From Brachybacterium timonense (GTDB lineage Bacteria; Actinomycetota; Actinomycetes; Actinomycetales; Dermabacteraceae), in NCBI RefSeq assembly GCF_900258505.1, contig NZ_LT984895.1, positions 2,906,608 through 2,970,607 of the forward strand: a stretch of 64,000 bases of DNA, written 5' to 3'. Shown here one piece after another: positions 35,288 through 42,859 of the stretch (its first letter is position 1; each line of letters opens with the position of its first letter). Both the position numbers and the translations under genes were made by a program. Below the pieces are notes generated by a model, which did no database searches, was not told the DNA's origin, and worked only from the letters and a program-made list of their open reading frames with translations.

Positions 35288-35902
35288 ATGGCCAGGAGCA
35301 AGCGGGCGCGACGCAACGCGCAGGCGACGACCCCGGCAACCACGAAGAGCCAGGCCACGGATGTGGACGACGACGCGACGCCCGCCGAGGCCAACGATCC
35401 CCGCGAGGCCGCCGATGCCACGGAGGCGGGTGACGCCTCCGCAGACGACGCCGACGCTGCGGACGCCACGGATTCCGGAGCGTCCTCGACGGAGCAGCCT
35501 TCGCGCACCGCCAGCAAGAAGACGGCTGCAGCGAAGACCTCGACGAAGACCACGTCAGGTTCCTCGGACACCGCACGGAAGGTGACGGACCCGAAGAAGA
35601 AAAAGTCCGCGGCTTCGTCCCCGACGGCTCAGAAGGCGAAGGACGCCGCGACGAAGCGCAGCCCGAAGGCGTCGGCTGCTCAGGAGAGTGCCCGCACCCG
35701 CAAGCGTCGAGTCGCCGCGGCCGCACCGAACCCGCCGTGGCTGATCCCTGCCGCACTGACGCTGCTGATCGGTGGCCTCGTCTACCTGGTGACGTATTAC
35801 CTGTCCTCCGGAACGCTGCCGCTGTCGATCGGTGACTGGAACCTCGCCGTCGGCTTCGGAATGATGATGCTCGGCGGCGGCCTGCTCATGTTCTGGAAGT
35901 GA
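35288..35902 (+). CDS. crgA: Cell division protein CrgA with long N-terminal extension
   Basis: CrgA is a small two-helix membrane protein that recruits FtsZ, FtsI and FtsQ partners to the division site. The C-terminal 70 residues match it: NPPWLIPAALTLLIGGLVYLV, then a second helix ending in GGGLLMFWK. Normal CrgA is about 85-95 residues, but this protein is 204. The extra N-terminal 120 residues are low-complexity, first acidic Ala/Asp/Thr/Glu-rich and then Lys/Ser/Thr-rich, and probably disordered. The ATG at 35288 begins with MARSKRARRN, the expected basic start of the family, so the extra part is an insertion between the normal N-terminus and the helices. Confidence 0.9.
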   Translation: MARSKRARRNAQATTPATTKSQATDVDDDATPAEANDPREAADATEAGDASADDADAADATDSGASSTEQPSRTASKKTAAAKTSTKTTSGSSDTARKVTDPKKKKSAASSPTAQKAKDAATKRSPKASAAQESARTRKRRVAAAAPNPPWLIPAALTLLIGGLVYLVTYYLSSGTLPLSIGDWNLAVGFGMMMLGGGLLMFWK

Positions 35903-36834
35903 CCGGTGTGAATGATCAACCAGAAGGCATCGACACTGCGCGTGCCCTGACCCGACCGGAGCCGTCCGCGGATGGGGCCACTGACCGGACCGGCCCGGCG
36001 CATCCCTGGCACCGCTTCGTGGCGCTGGGCGACTCCTTCACCGAGGGCATCGGCGATCCTGACCCGGATCGTCCCGGATCGTGGCGCGGCTGGGCCGATC
36101 GGGCTGCGGCCGAACTCGGGCGCAGCGTCGACGGATTCGAGTACGCGAACCTCGCGGTACGCGGCAAGCTGTACCGACAGATCCTCGATGACCAGCTCGA
36201 ACCGGCGATCGCCCTCAAACCGGATCTGGTGAGCCTGTGCGCCGGCGGCAATGACGTGCTTCGGCGCGGCGACCCGGACGAGATCGCCGCTGCGTTGGAT
36301 GATGCCGTGGGGCAGCTCGCAGCGGGCGGCGCAACGATCGTCATGTGGACTGGTGCTGACATCGGTGAGACACCGGTGCTGAACCTGGTGCGCGGACGCG
36401 TGGCGATCTACAACGAGAACATTCGCTCGGTGGCCGCGCGCCACGGCGCAGCCGTCGTCGACATGTGGGGACTGCGTGCGCTCACCCACGAGTCGATGTG
36501 GGCCGAGGATCGGCTCCATTTCTCTGCCGCAGGGCATCTGCTGATCGCTTCCGCAATGCTGGACGTGCTGGGCGTTGAGCACACCCTGGACCCGTATCCG
36601 CTGGAGGATCCGCACACCCGCCCCTGGCGGGAAGCACGCCAGCAGGATTTGCACTGGGCGCGAACGCATTTCGGCCCGTGGGTGATGCGGCGTCTGCGCG
36701 GCCAGTCCTCCGGCGACGGCATCGCGCCGAAGAGGCCGCACCCCGAGCCCGTGTTCGGCCAGCCGATGCCGCCCGGGGTCTCCGCAACCGAGGCCGACAT
36801 CGACCCCGACGGGCATCCCCGCCCGGAGCGCTGA
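35899..36834 (+). CDS. SGNH/GDSL-type hydrolase
   Basis: A 311-residue cytosolic-looking lipase/esterase-like protein. The nucleophile block is ALGDSFTEGIGD, the oxyanion block is CAGGNDVLRRGDP, and the Asp-x-x-His block is DRLHFSAAGH. The family cleaves acyl or acetyl esters of lipids or glycans; the substrate is unknown. The N-terminal 35 residues and the last 70 are Pro/Gly-rich and variable. The GTG start overlaps the crgA stop (GTGA), an arrangement seen in several actinobacteria. Confidence 0.9.
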   Translation: MTGVNDQPEGIDTARALTRPEPSADGATDRTGPAHPWHRFVALGDSFTEGIGDPDPDRPGSWRGWADRAAAELGRSVDGFEYANLAVRGKLYRQILDDQLEPAIALKPDLVSLCAGGNDVLRRGDPDEIAAALDDAVGQLAAGGATIVMWTGADIGETPVLNLVRGRVAIYNENIRSVAARHGAAVVDMWGLRALTHESMWAEDRLHFSAAGHLLIASAMLDVLGVEHTLDPYPLEDPHTRPWREARQQDLHWARTHFGPWVMRRLRGQSSGDGIAPKRPHPEPVFGQPMPPGVSATEADIDPDGHPRPER

Positions 36835-36880
36835 GTCCGCGCACCGTCTGTTTCACAACCATTGGGCAACAGTTCAGGAG

Positions 36881-36926
36881 ATGGGGAGTAATCCCCACTG
36901 CGGGCGAGCGGGCGCGCCGATACAGT
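36881..36926 (+). promoter_or_regulatory. GGGGA-N4-TCCCC palindrome and -10 box upstream of lppM-like gene
   Basis: The palindrome GGGGAGTAATCCCC lies at 36883-36896 within ATGGGGAGTAATCCCCACT, and a candidate -10 TACAGT at 36921-36926. The palindrome centre is 31.5 bases before the -10, which would place it near -43, a position typical of class II activators. The same arrangement precedes the WXG-domain gene at 57707-58798. Confidence 0.6.
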
Positions 36927-37030
36927 GGCGTGGACGGGGAGCGCGCGAGCAGTCCGCACCGCACCACGCGCAGCAGTCGGCGCGCGCAGCCCCACCGTCA
37001 CCATGTACCAGCTTTCGACGGGGGCATTTC

Positions 37031-38032
37031 ATGCATCTCTCCACCTGGCGGCGCCGTATCGCGGCCGTCCTCATCATCCCCTTCCTCCTGGTGCTCGCAG
37101 GCTGCGGTCGACTCCACGCCGACTTCACCATCAAGAGCGCCGACGAGATCAACCTCAAGATGGACATAGGCATCCAGGAGGACTTCCTCGAGGAGATGGG
37201 GAGCCCGTACAGCTCCGCGCAGGAGATGTGCGATGAGATGGCTGAGGACACCAGCCAAGGCGACTTCTGGGGCGACGTGACGCCCAAGGCTTACGAAGAG
37301 GACGGCATCTGGGGGTGCCGCGGCGAGGGTGTCGTCAAGCGTGAGGACTTCGGCAGCGGTTTCTCCCTCAAAGAGGCCGACGGCAAGTACCACCTGACGA
37401 TCTCTCCCTCCGAAGGCGCTGACACCGGCTCGGTCGGCGCGGACATGTCTGACTTCGACTTCCAGGTCACCTTCGCCTTCCCCGGAAAGGTTGAGGAGTC
37501 CAAGGGCGGCAAGATCGACGGCAAGACTGTCACCTACACCGATATGGACGACTTCAACAAGGGTGTGGACATCACCGCCAAAGCTGGCGGGTTCCCCTGG
37601 CTGATCGTCATCCTTGTCGTGCTTGTGCTCGGTTTCCTCCTGCTTGTGGCAGTGGCTATCGGCGCTTTCCTGTTCATCCGTTCCCGCAAGGGCAAGTCCG
37701 GCTCGACCGGTGGCTCCGGCTCGTCGGTGCCGTACGGTGCGGGCGCTTCCGCTCCGTCGGCTCCCGGCCAGCAGCCCCAGGGCGCCGCGTCGCCGTACCC
37801 CGGCCAGTCCTCTCCCGCTGCTCCGCAGCAGAGCGGACAGGGATGGGGCGGCCAGGGCTCTCCCGCCGCACCGCAGCAGGGCACTCAGGCGTGGGGACAG
37901 GCACCCGGCCAGGGCACGCAGCCCCCGACGCAGGGCGGCCAGCAGAGCTGGGGCCAGGCACCCGGCCAGGGCACGCAGCCCCCGGCACAGGGCGGCCAAC
38001 AGGGTTGGGGCCAGCCACCACATCAGGGCTGA
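37031..38032 (+). CDS. LppM-like lipoprotein with Gln/Pro-rich tail
   Basis: A 333-residue envelope protein. Residues 1-25 are a signal peptide with lipobox LVLAGC (Cys25); residues about 28-190 form a beta-rich LppM/DUF3153-type domain (ADFTIKSADEINLKMDI, then DFDFQVTFAFPGKV); residues about 195-220 form a membrane helix (LIVILVVLVLGFLLLVAV); the rest is a Gly/Gln/Pro tail containing a 19-residue repeat. LppM in mycobacteria influences phosphoinositolmannoside binding; the role here is unknown. The ATG at 37031 follows GGGGG by 7 bases. The shared palindrome upstream suggests coregulation with the WXG-domain protein. Confidence 0.83.
   Translation: MHLSTWRRRIAAVLIIPFLLVLAGCGRLHADFTIKSADEINLKMDIGIQEDFLEEMGSPYSSAQEMCDEMAEDTSQGDFWGDVTPKAYEEDGIWGCRGEGVVKREDFGSGFSLKEADGKYHLTISPSEGADTGSVGADMSDFDFQVTFAFPGKVEESKGGKIDGKTVTYTDMDDFNKGVDITAKAGGFPWLIVILVVLVLGFLLLVAVAIGAFLFIRSRKGKSGSTGGSGSSVPYGAGASAPSAPGQQPQGAASPYPGQSSPAAPQQSGQGWGGQGSPAAPQQGTQAWGQAPGQGTQPPTQGGQQSWGQAPGQGTQPPAQGGQQGWGQPPHQG
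37889..38030 (+). repeat. 57-bp coding tandem repeat in the lppM-like gene
   Basis: About 2.5 copies of a 57-base unit, coding for a 19-residue block (WGQAPGQGTQPPTQGGQQS), with matching points at 37901 and 37958. The repeats encode a flexible Gln/Gly/Pro segment and are likely to vary in number between strains. Confidence 0.75.
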
Positions 38033-38047
38033 TCCATGACAGCTGTG

Positions 38048-38073
38048 CGGGGCGGGCTGATCGGCCCGCCCCG
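38048..38073 (+). terminator. Intrinsic terminator-like hairpin after the lppM-like gene
   Basis: A perfect 10-bp GC-rich stem (CGGGGCGGGC / GCCCGCCCCG) with loop TGATCG, 15 bases after the stop. There is no U-run, as is common in high-GC actinobacteria. Confidence 0.7.
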
Positions 38074-38176
38074 TCGGCGCACCTGAGAGACCCGCATGTG
38101 AGCAGGCTCATGAGCTCTCGAATGGCGCGCAGGCGCGTGGAGCACTAAGCTTGTTCAGGTCGGATTCATCCGGCGG

Positions 38177-38249
38177 GCGCCCGTAGCTTAACGGATAGAG
38201 CATCTGACTACGGATCAGAAGGTTGGGGGTTCGAATCCCTCCGGGCGCG
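38177..38249 (+). tRNA. tRNA-Arg (anticodon ACG)
   Basis: A complete 73-base cloverleaf: a 7-bp acceptor stem (GCGCCCG/CGGGCGC), D arm with AGCTTAACGGATAGAGC, anticodon stem TCTGA/TCAGA with loop CTACGGA and anticodon ACG, and T arm GGGGGTTCGAATCCCTC. CCA is not encoded. It reads CGU/CGC/CGA arginine codons after A34 deamination. A possible -10 (TAAGCT, 38146-38151) lies 25 bases before it. Confidence 0.95.
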
Positions 38250-38395
38250 CTTCAGGAAACGGCCCTCACCAGCAGGTATGCACTGCGGGTGGGGGCCGAT
38301 TCGCATGTGTGGCCGCGGCAAGAATCCTCTTCACGCCCGGACCGCTGCTGCGGGGCTGACCTGCTCACCACGGCGTCGCGCTGCGACCCGACCGA

Positions 38396-38595
38396 GCATG
38401 CCGCAGCTCCGCCAGCCGCCCCAGCACACCGCAGACCAAACCAGCCCACCGCGGCGTCGCCAGCCAACCGGCTTGGCATGCCGTAGCTCCGCCAGCCACC
38501 CCAGCACACCGCAGACCAAACCAGCCCGCCGCGGCTCCGCCAGCCAACCGGCTTGGCATGCCACAGCTCAGCCAGCCACCCCAGCACACCGCAGC
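38396..38595. repeat. 80-bp tandem direct repeat, about 2.5 copies
   Basis: Copies begin at 38396, 38476 and 38556 with GCATGCC; the third is truncated after about 40 bases. Copies differ by only a few substitutions. The period is not a multiple of three, so the repeat is unlikely to be coding. Confidence 0.85.
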
Positions 38596-38735
38596 TGCAG
38601 CACCACCTCCCCACCAGCTCTGCACGCTCGGGATTGGTCCTGCGTAACGCGAGGGGTAGAGAGGGCGTCGAGCCGCCGGCTCTGCACACCGCAGCCCCAC
38701 CTGCACCGACTCTGTACGCCCAGGATCGTCAATTC

Positions 38736-38791
38736 ATGGCGGTATATCTGGAGCCGCGACGATATTGCCGCGGCTCCAGATATACCGCCAT
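38736..38791. repeat. Perfect 23-bp inverted repeat with 10-base loop
   Basis: The arms 38736-38758 and 38769-38791 are exact reverse complements (starting ATGGCGGTATATCTGGAG), with the loop ACGATATTGC. It is far longer than a usual terminator stem and its centre is AT-richer than the surroundings. It could be a short non-autonomous mobile or intergenic repeat element, or a strong bidirectional terminator. Confidence 0.85.
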
Positions 38792-38954
38792 CATCAGCAC
38801 GGCTGACCACCCGGTGCGTGCGCACGTGCTGCGGTGCGCACTCAGGGGGTCCAGCGCGCGCGCAGGTGGTGCGGTGCGCGCACGTGTGGTGCGACCGTCG
38901 GCCCGGCGGCGCCGGCGCGACCCTAGGTCAGCTGACCAACACCTGCGTCCCGAC

Positions 38955-40145
38955 CTACACCTGCGGGCGGACCTGCTCCCCGGCGCCAGCCTGCGCCTGC
39001 GTGATCGCGGCGCGGACCGAGCCCCAGCTCTCCATCACCGCTCGCGCGTCGTCGTCGCGCTCGGCGGCGATCGCATCCTGGCGGGCCGTCTCCAGCAGCT
39101 CGTCGATCTCCACGCGGGCACGGTTCTCCACTGCGGCAACGGCCGCCTCCACCATGGCGAAGCTGAGCACGTTGTCGTGCACTTCGCACAGCGGCCGTCG
39201 GCCTTCCCGCAGCGCGGAGACGAACTCGATCAGGGAGGCGTCGATCTGGTTCGGCTCAGCCTCGCGCGGTGCGGAGAGTTCCGCGTTCAGTTCGCGGTCG
39301 CGGTCCTCATTGTCCGTACCGACCACGGGCGTGCCCTGGCCGTCCCAGGTGGCTGTGCCGTTCTGCCCGGCGATGCGCCATTCACTGTTCCAGTAGGTGG
39401 GCAGGCCGCGGGCGTTCCAGGTTCCGTTGTAGACGAACAGGGAGCCGTCGGTCATCTCGAAGGTGGCGGTCACGCTGGCGTCGTGGCTGTACACGCTCCA
39501 CGGCGGCCGATGCCCCTGCGCGGTCACCGCCACTGGGTCGGTGCCGAGCACGTGCCGCGCCGTATCGAAGGCATGGATGCCCATATCGCGCAGCATCGGG
39601 TGGCCCTGCGTGCGCCGGAACCCGTCGTGCTCCGTGAACAGGGAGAAGAAGGCACTGGTGAGCACCGCCGGACCATGCTCAGCGACGAAGGCACGCAGCT
39701 GCCTGACCTGCGGGAAGAATCGCCTGGACTGCGAGACCATGAACGGCACACCGGTGACCTCGGTGTGCGCCATGAGGCTGATCGCCTCCGGCAGGGTCTC
39801 CGTGACGGGCTTCTCCCCGAGCACGGGGATACCGGCATGCAGCGCAGCGACTGTCACCGGGTGGTGAGCGACCGGCACGGTCGGATTGACCAGGATGTCC
39901 GCCCCCAGGTCACGGGCGAGCTGCACGCCATCACGACCCACCGCGATGGAATCGGGATCCTCCGCACCGGACTGGGCGACCGCCGCCCGCGCGACAGACT
40001 CGTCGAGGTCCGCCATACCCACGAGCTCTGCGACCTCGCTCGCAACGATGGAGCGAGCCCACCATCTGCCCATCGATCCGGAGCCGACGATAACTGCCCT
40101 TGCCGGACGGTCAGAGGTGATCACGGGCTGATTCTCAGATGGCAC
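38955..40145 (-). CDS. Gfo/Idh/MocA family oxidoreductase
   Basis: A 396-residue NAD(P)-dependent sugar/inositol-type dehydrogenase. The N-terminal Rossmann motif is VIVGSGSMGRWWA, followed by the diagnostic LGEKPVTETL block with the active-site Lys. The C-terminal domain carries the substrate-binding beta-sheet (GHPMLRDMGIHAFD). The start GTG at 40145 is selected because AAGGAG sits 6 bases upstream; it overlaps the thuA-like stop by 11 bases. Together with the ThuA-like gene it probably forms a two-gene sugar catabolism operon. The sugar is unknown. Another GTG at 40124 is possible but has no ribosome-binding site. Confidence 0.88.
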   Translation of the reverse strand: MPSENQPVITSDRPARAVIVGSGSMGRWWARSIVASEVAELVGMADLDESVARAAVAQSGAEDPDSIAVGRDGVQLARDLGADILVNPTVPVAHHPVTVAALHAGIPVLGEKPVTETLPEAISLMAHTEVTGVPFMVSQSRRFFPQVRQLRAFVAEHGPAVLTSAFFSLFTEHDGFRRTQGHPMLRDMGIHAFDTARHVLGTDPVAVTAQGHRPPWSVYSHDASVTATFEMTDGSLFVYNGTWNARGLPTYWNSEWRIAGQNGTATWDGQGTPVVGTDNEDRDRELNAELSAPREAEPNQIDASLIEFVSALREGRRPLCEVHDNVLSFAMVEAAVAAVENRARVEIDELLETARQDAIAAERDDDARAVMESWGSVRAAITQAQAGAGEQVRPQV

Positions 40146-40899
40146 GCTCGGCTCCTTCCACGCGGTACCAGTCCAGCGGGGCGTGGGCGATGCGCACCGG
40201 TCGCTGCTCGCGCTCCTCGGGCCGTGCCCAGACGACGGCATTGGCGAGCACGCGGCGAATCTCCGGCTGGTGGTAGACCGGGTATTCCTGGTCGCCCGGG
40301 CTGAAGTAGAAGATCTTGCCTTTACCGCGACGGAACACGCAGCCGGAACGGAACACCTCACCACCGGCGAAGGAGGAGATGAAGACGAGTTCATCGGGTG
40401 CAGGGATGTCGAACATCTCGCCGTACATCTCCTGCTTCGGCACGATGATCGGGTGTGGGACACCCCGGGCGATGGGGTGGGAACCGTTGACGGTCCACAC
40501 CCGTTCCTCCTCGCCGTCGTTGCGCCACAGCAGGTTGCAGGTGGTGCCCATCAAACGGGTGAACGGCTTGGAGTAGTGGGCGGAGTGCAGCGGGATCAGG
40601 CCCATGCCGTCGTGCACGCGACGCACCACGGCGTCGGCCACATGGTCGGGCACGTCGCCGTGGGCCATGTGACCCCACCAGGTGAGCACGTCGATCTCGG
40701 CGAGAGCCTGGTCGCTGAGCGACTCCTCGATATCGTCGAGCAGGGCGACGCGCACCTCGGCATCGACGCCGTCGGCGGCGAGTGTCTCGCGCAGGCCGTC
40801 GGCGATGACGGTATGCATGCCCTCGGGATACACCTGCTGGACGACGGGGTCGGATTTCTCGTGTCGATTCTCTCCGAACACGGTGATGCGGAGTGTCAT
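40135..40899 (-). CDS. ThuA-domain protein (trehalose-utilisation family)
   Basis: A 254-residue class I glutamine-amidotransferase-like fold protein of the ThuA family. Visible blocks are DVLTWWGHMAHG, GMGLIPLHSAHYSKPF, NGSHPIARGVP and FYFSPGDQEYPVYH. In rhizobia ThuA works with the dehydrogenase ThuB on trehalose-like disaccharides; here a Gfo/Idh-type dehydrogenase follows, with overlap, in the place of ThuB, so a comparable keto-disaccharide pathway is inferred. AGGAG precedes the ATG. No transporter for the sugar is adjacent. Confidence 0.9.
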   Translation of the reverse strand: MTLRITVFGENRHEKSDPVVQQVYPEGMHTVIADGLRETLAADGVDAEVRVALLDDIEESLSDQALAEIDVLTWWGHMAHGDVPDHVADAVVRRVHDGMGLIPLHSAHYSKPFTRLMGTTCNLLWRNDGEEERVWTVNGSHPIARGVPHPIIVPKQEMYGEMFDIPAPDELVFISSFAGGEVFRSGCVFRRGKGKIFYFSPGDQEYPVYHQPEIRRVLANAVVWARPEEREQRPVRIAHAPLDWYRVEGAERAI

Positions 40900-41647
40900 G
40901 GTGCGGTGCTCCTGGGTGGGGTGATGGGGCCGCTACAGAGGAGACGGCAGTTCGTAGCGTGCTTCATCGTAGGCGCCTGAGATGACCAGCAGGAGGCTGT
41001 CCACGCCGCCATTTCCGCCCTGTCGCCCCTGCGGTGCCGTCCCCGCTCGGCACCCTCACGGGGTGCGCCCCCGCAGGGCTCAACTTCCCCAGAGGCGCGG
41101 ACGACATCCGCCGTGATGCCTTGATCGCTCCGATCTCCATCGCCTCGACACCGCTGCGACCAGGACGTTTGGAAAACGTGATGGTCACGTGACCTGCCTC
41201 CCCCTCATTGACCGACAAGTAGCTGATTACTGTGTCGACGAGGCCCCCTCAAGGACGCGGGGGCCTTGCTCACTCCATAGCGCGGGGCCTTGCTCCTGGC
41301 CGTCGACGACCGCCGCTGCCACCGCCGCCGCCCGCACGACCGCAGGCCCTCGGCCAGTCCAGCCCCTCGGGCTTTCGACGGAGATCCCACTCCCCTACCC
41401 CCTCCTTGCGACCCATCTCTCCGCCAAAAGTACTGGTCAGCGCCCCCTCCAGGAATACCGATGTGACCTGCATCCTTTGCTGGATCAGCGGGTGGCACGT
41501 CAGGCTGATCTCAGCGACGCGACCGTGCATCGGACCACGCGGCCCCGCCCCGTTCCGGGCCAGGACTGCGCGGCAGCCCTTCCGGTCCGCGACGCTGCAG
41601 AACCCTGTCTCGACGCCCACCGCACAGCGATCCTCCGAGGAGAACAC
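40900..41647. other. 748-bp intergenic region between thuA-like and esterase genes
   Basis: No gene is supported here; the open frames lack conservation signs and have poor starts. The region contains two operator-like palindromes (41165-41194), a nearby direct repeat (GGGGCCTTGCTC twice, about 41267-41294), and a candidate TTGACC box near 41209. It must hold the promoters of both divergent units. Confidence 0.6.
41165..41194. promoter_or_regulatory. Two operator-like palindromes
   Basis: ACGTTT-GGA-AAACGT (41165-41179) is a perfect 6-bp inverted repeat with a 3-base spacer. GGTCACGTGACC (41183-41194) is a perfect 12-base palindrome three bases further on. They may be binding sites for LacI/GntR-type regulators of the sugar operon, whose first gene starts 266 bases away. 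Confidence 0.5.
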
Positions 41648-42733
41648 GTGTCCAGTCTCGACAAGCTCGCCCCGTCCCGCCGCTCGCTCCTGCTGGGAGC
41701 CGCCGCCGTCGCCCCGCTCGTCGCTCTGGGCGGCGCCTCCGCACATGCCGCAGTCGGCGGCCTGAAGAACGCGGGCGGCCTGACTATCACCCATCACTGG
41801 GACCACCCGGAGATCCGTTCGATCGACTACCGCTTCGACACGCACGGGATGGTCAAGCTGTTCCCGCCGTCGATCCGCGTCACGGTGCCTCCGAGCTACT
41901 TCGAGAACAAGGACCGCCGCTACCCGGTCCTGCTGCTGCTCCACGGTCAGGGCGGCTACTACCTCGACTGGACGAAGATGGGCGGCGTTATCGAGCAGAC
42001 CGAGAAGCACGAGGTCATCGTGGTGATGCCCGATGGCGGCGGCTCGTTCTACTCCAACGCCAACCAGCCGCTTCCGAACCGAGAGGCGAACTGGGAGTCG
42101 TTCATCATGACCCAGGTGCTGCCCTTCGTCCACGAAAACTTCCGCACCGACCCGAAGCGCATGGCCATCGCCGGCCTGTCCATGGGCGGCTGGGGCGCCC
42201 TCGCCCTCGGCCAGCGCTACTGGGGTCACTTCCGCTCTGTGAGCTCCTACTCGGGGCCGGGCGACCGGCGCCCCGAGACCGGGGACGGAGCCGGCGTGCA
42301 CCTCGCGATCTGGATCAGCCCCGGACTCGAGGTCTTCAAGCGCGGCCCGCACGTGAACCCGCCCGGCTCCACGTGGGGCCACGCGGTGAACCCGCCGATC
42401 GCCAAGACCTATAACCCGATCGAGAACCTCGACAAGTACAGGGGCAAGCGCCTGTTCCTGCGCACCGGTGACGGCGGCTGGGACGACTTCTTCGGTGGCC
42501 TCGCGCAGTCTCCGGACCTGGCCGCGCAGTTCGCGGAGAAGGCGAACAGCCTGGGTGTGGATGTCATCGAGGGCTTCGTCCACCCCAACCTCGAGCGCTT
42601 CCACAAGGCTGCGGTCGACGCGGGCCTGGACAGCGACTTCAAGCTCTTCCCGGGTCGCACGCACGATTGGGGCCTGTGGAAGGAGAACCTCGCCGAGGAC
42701 CTCCCCGGCATGATGAAGGTGCTCAACGCCTGA
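41648..42733 (+). CDS. Secreted alpha/beta-hydrolase esterase (esterase D / antigen 85-like)
   Basis: A 361-residue exported esterase. The N-terminus has a Tat-like signal SRRSLLLGAAAVAPL ... SAHAAVG. The hydrolase core contains LLLLHGQGGYYLDW, MPDGGGSFYSNAN, the nucleophile elbow GLSMGGWGALA with Ser, and the C-terminal GRTHDWGLW with the catalytic His. It resembles the mycolyltransferase/S-formylglutathione hydrolase family (esterase D-type). The organism need not make mycolic acids, so a general esterase role is safer. The GTG at 41648 follows GAGGAG. Confidence 0.85.
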   Translation: MSSLDKLAPSRRSLLLGAAAVAPLVALGGASAHAAVGGLKNAGGLTITHHWDHPEIRSIDYRFDTHGMVKLFPPSIRVTVPPSYFENKDRRYPVLLLLHGQGGYYLDWTKMGGVIEQTEKHEVIVVMPDGGGSFYSNANQPLPNREANWESFIMTQVLPFVHENFRTDPKRMAIAGLSMGGWGALALGQRYWGHFRSVSSYSGPGDRRPETGDGAGVHLAIWISPGLEVFKRGPHVNPPGSTWGHAVNPPIAKTYNPIENLDKYRGKRLFLRTGDGGWDDFFGGLAQSPDLAAQFAEKANSLGVDVIEGFVHPNLERFHKAAVDAGLDSDFKLFPGRTHDWGLWKENLAEDLPGMMKVLNA

Positions 42734-42765
42734 GCCGCCCGGGGGCTGTCCCTCCCCCTGAACGC

Positions 42766-42804
42766 TCGTCGGCCCCGGTGCGCCCACCCGCTCGGGGCCG
42801 ACGA
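42766..42804. terminator. Hairpin between esterase and histidine phosphatase genes
   Basis: Perfect 12-bp arms TCGTCGGCCCCG (42766-42777) and CGGGGCCGACGA (42793-42804) with a 15-base loop, 32 bases after the esterase stop and 55 bases beyond the end of the convergent phosphatase gene. It could terminate transcription from either side. Confidence 0.7.
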
Positions 42805-42859
42805 AGCCCACCACCTGCCGGCGCCCGCCCCATCATCTCCTTCTTCCGGGGACGGTGCG

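Larger units (their letters stand above)
38250..38954. other. 705-bp gene-poor region after tRNA-Arg
   Basis: No supported gene lies between the tRNA and the oxidoreductase. The stretch holds an 80-bp tandem repeat (38396 to about 38595), a 23-bp perfect hairpin (38736-38791) and a low-complexity block rich in GTGCGCAC and GGTGCG (about 38815-38940). Several frames stay open through the repeats, but their products are Trp/Arg/Cys-rich and look non-biological. No integrase, transposase or duplicated tRNA end was seen. Confidence 0.7.

Noticed and set aside
38177..38249. tRNA-Arg as attachment site of a genomic island
   Set aside because: No integrase, no duplicated tRNA 3' end and no phage genes were seen in the window.
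38396..38595. 80-bp repeats considered as a CRISPR array
   Set aside because: The copies are directly adjacent with no unique spacers between short repeats, and no cas gene is nearby.
38926..38937. GGTCAGCTGACC palindrome near the oxidoreductase end
   Set aside because: A 12-base palindrome is expected by chance in GC-rich DNA of this length, and it lies at a gene end rather than a promoter.
40964..41218. Small minus-strand frame as a gene upstream of the thuA-like gene
   Set aside because: The start has no ribosome-binding site, the product is Arg/Gly/Ser-rich without pattern, and it runs over the palindromes.
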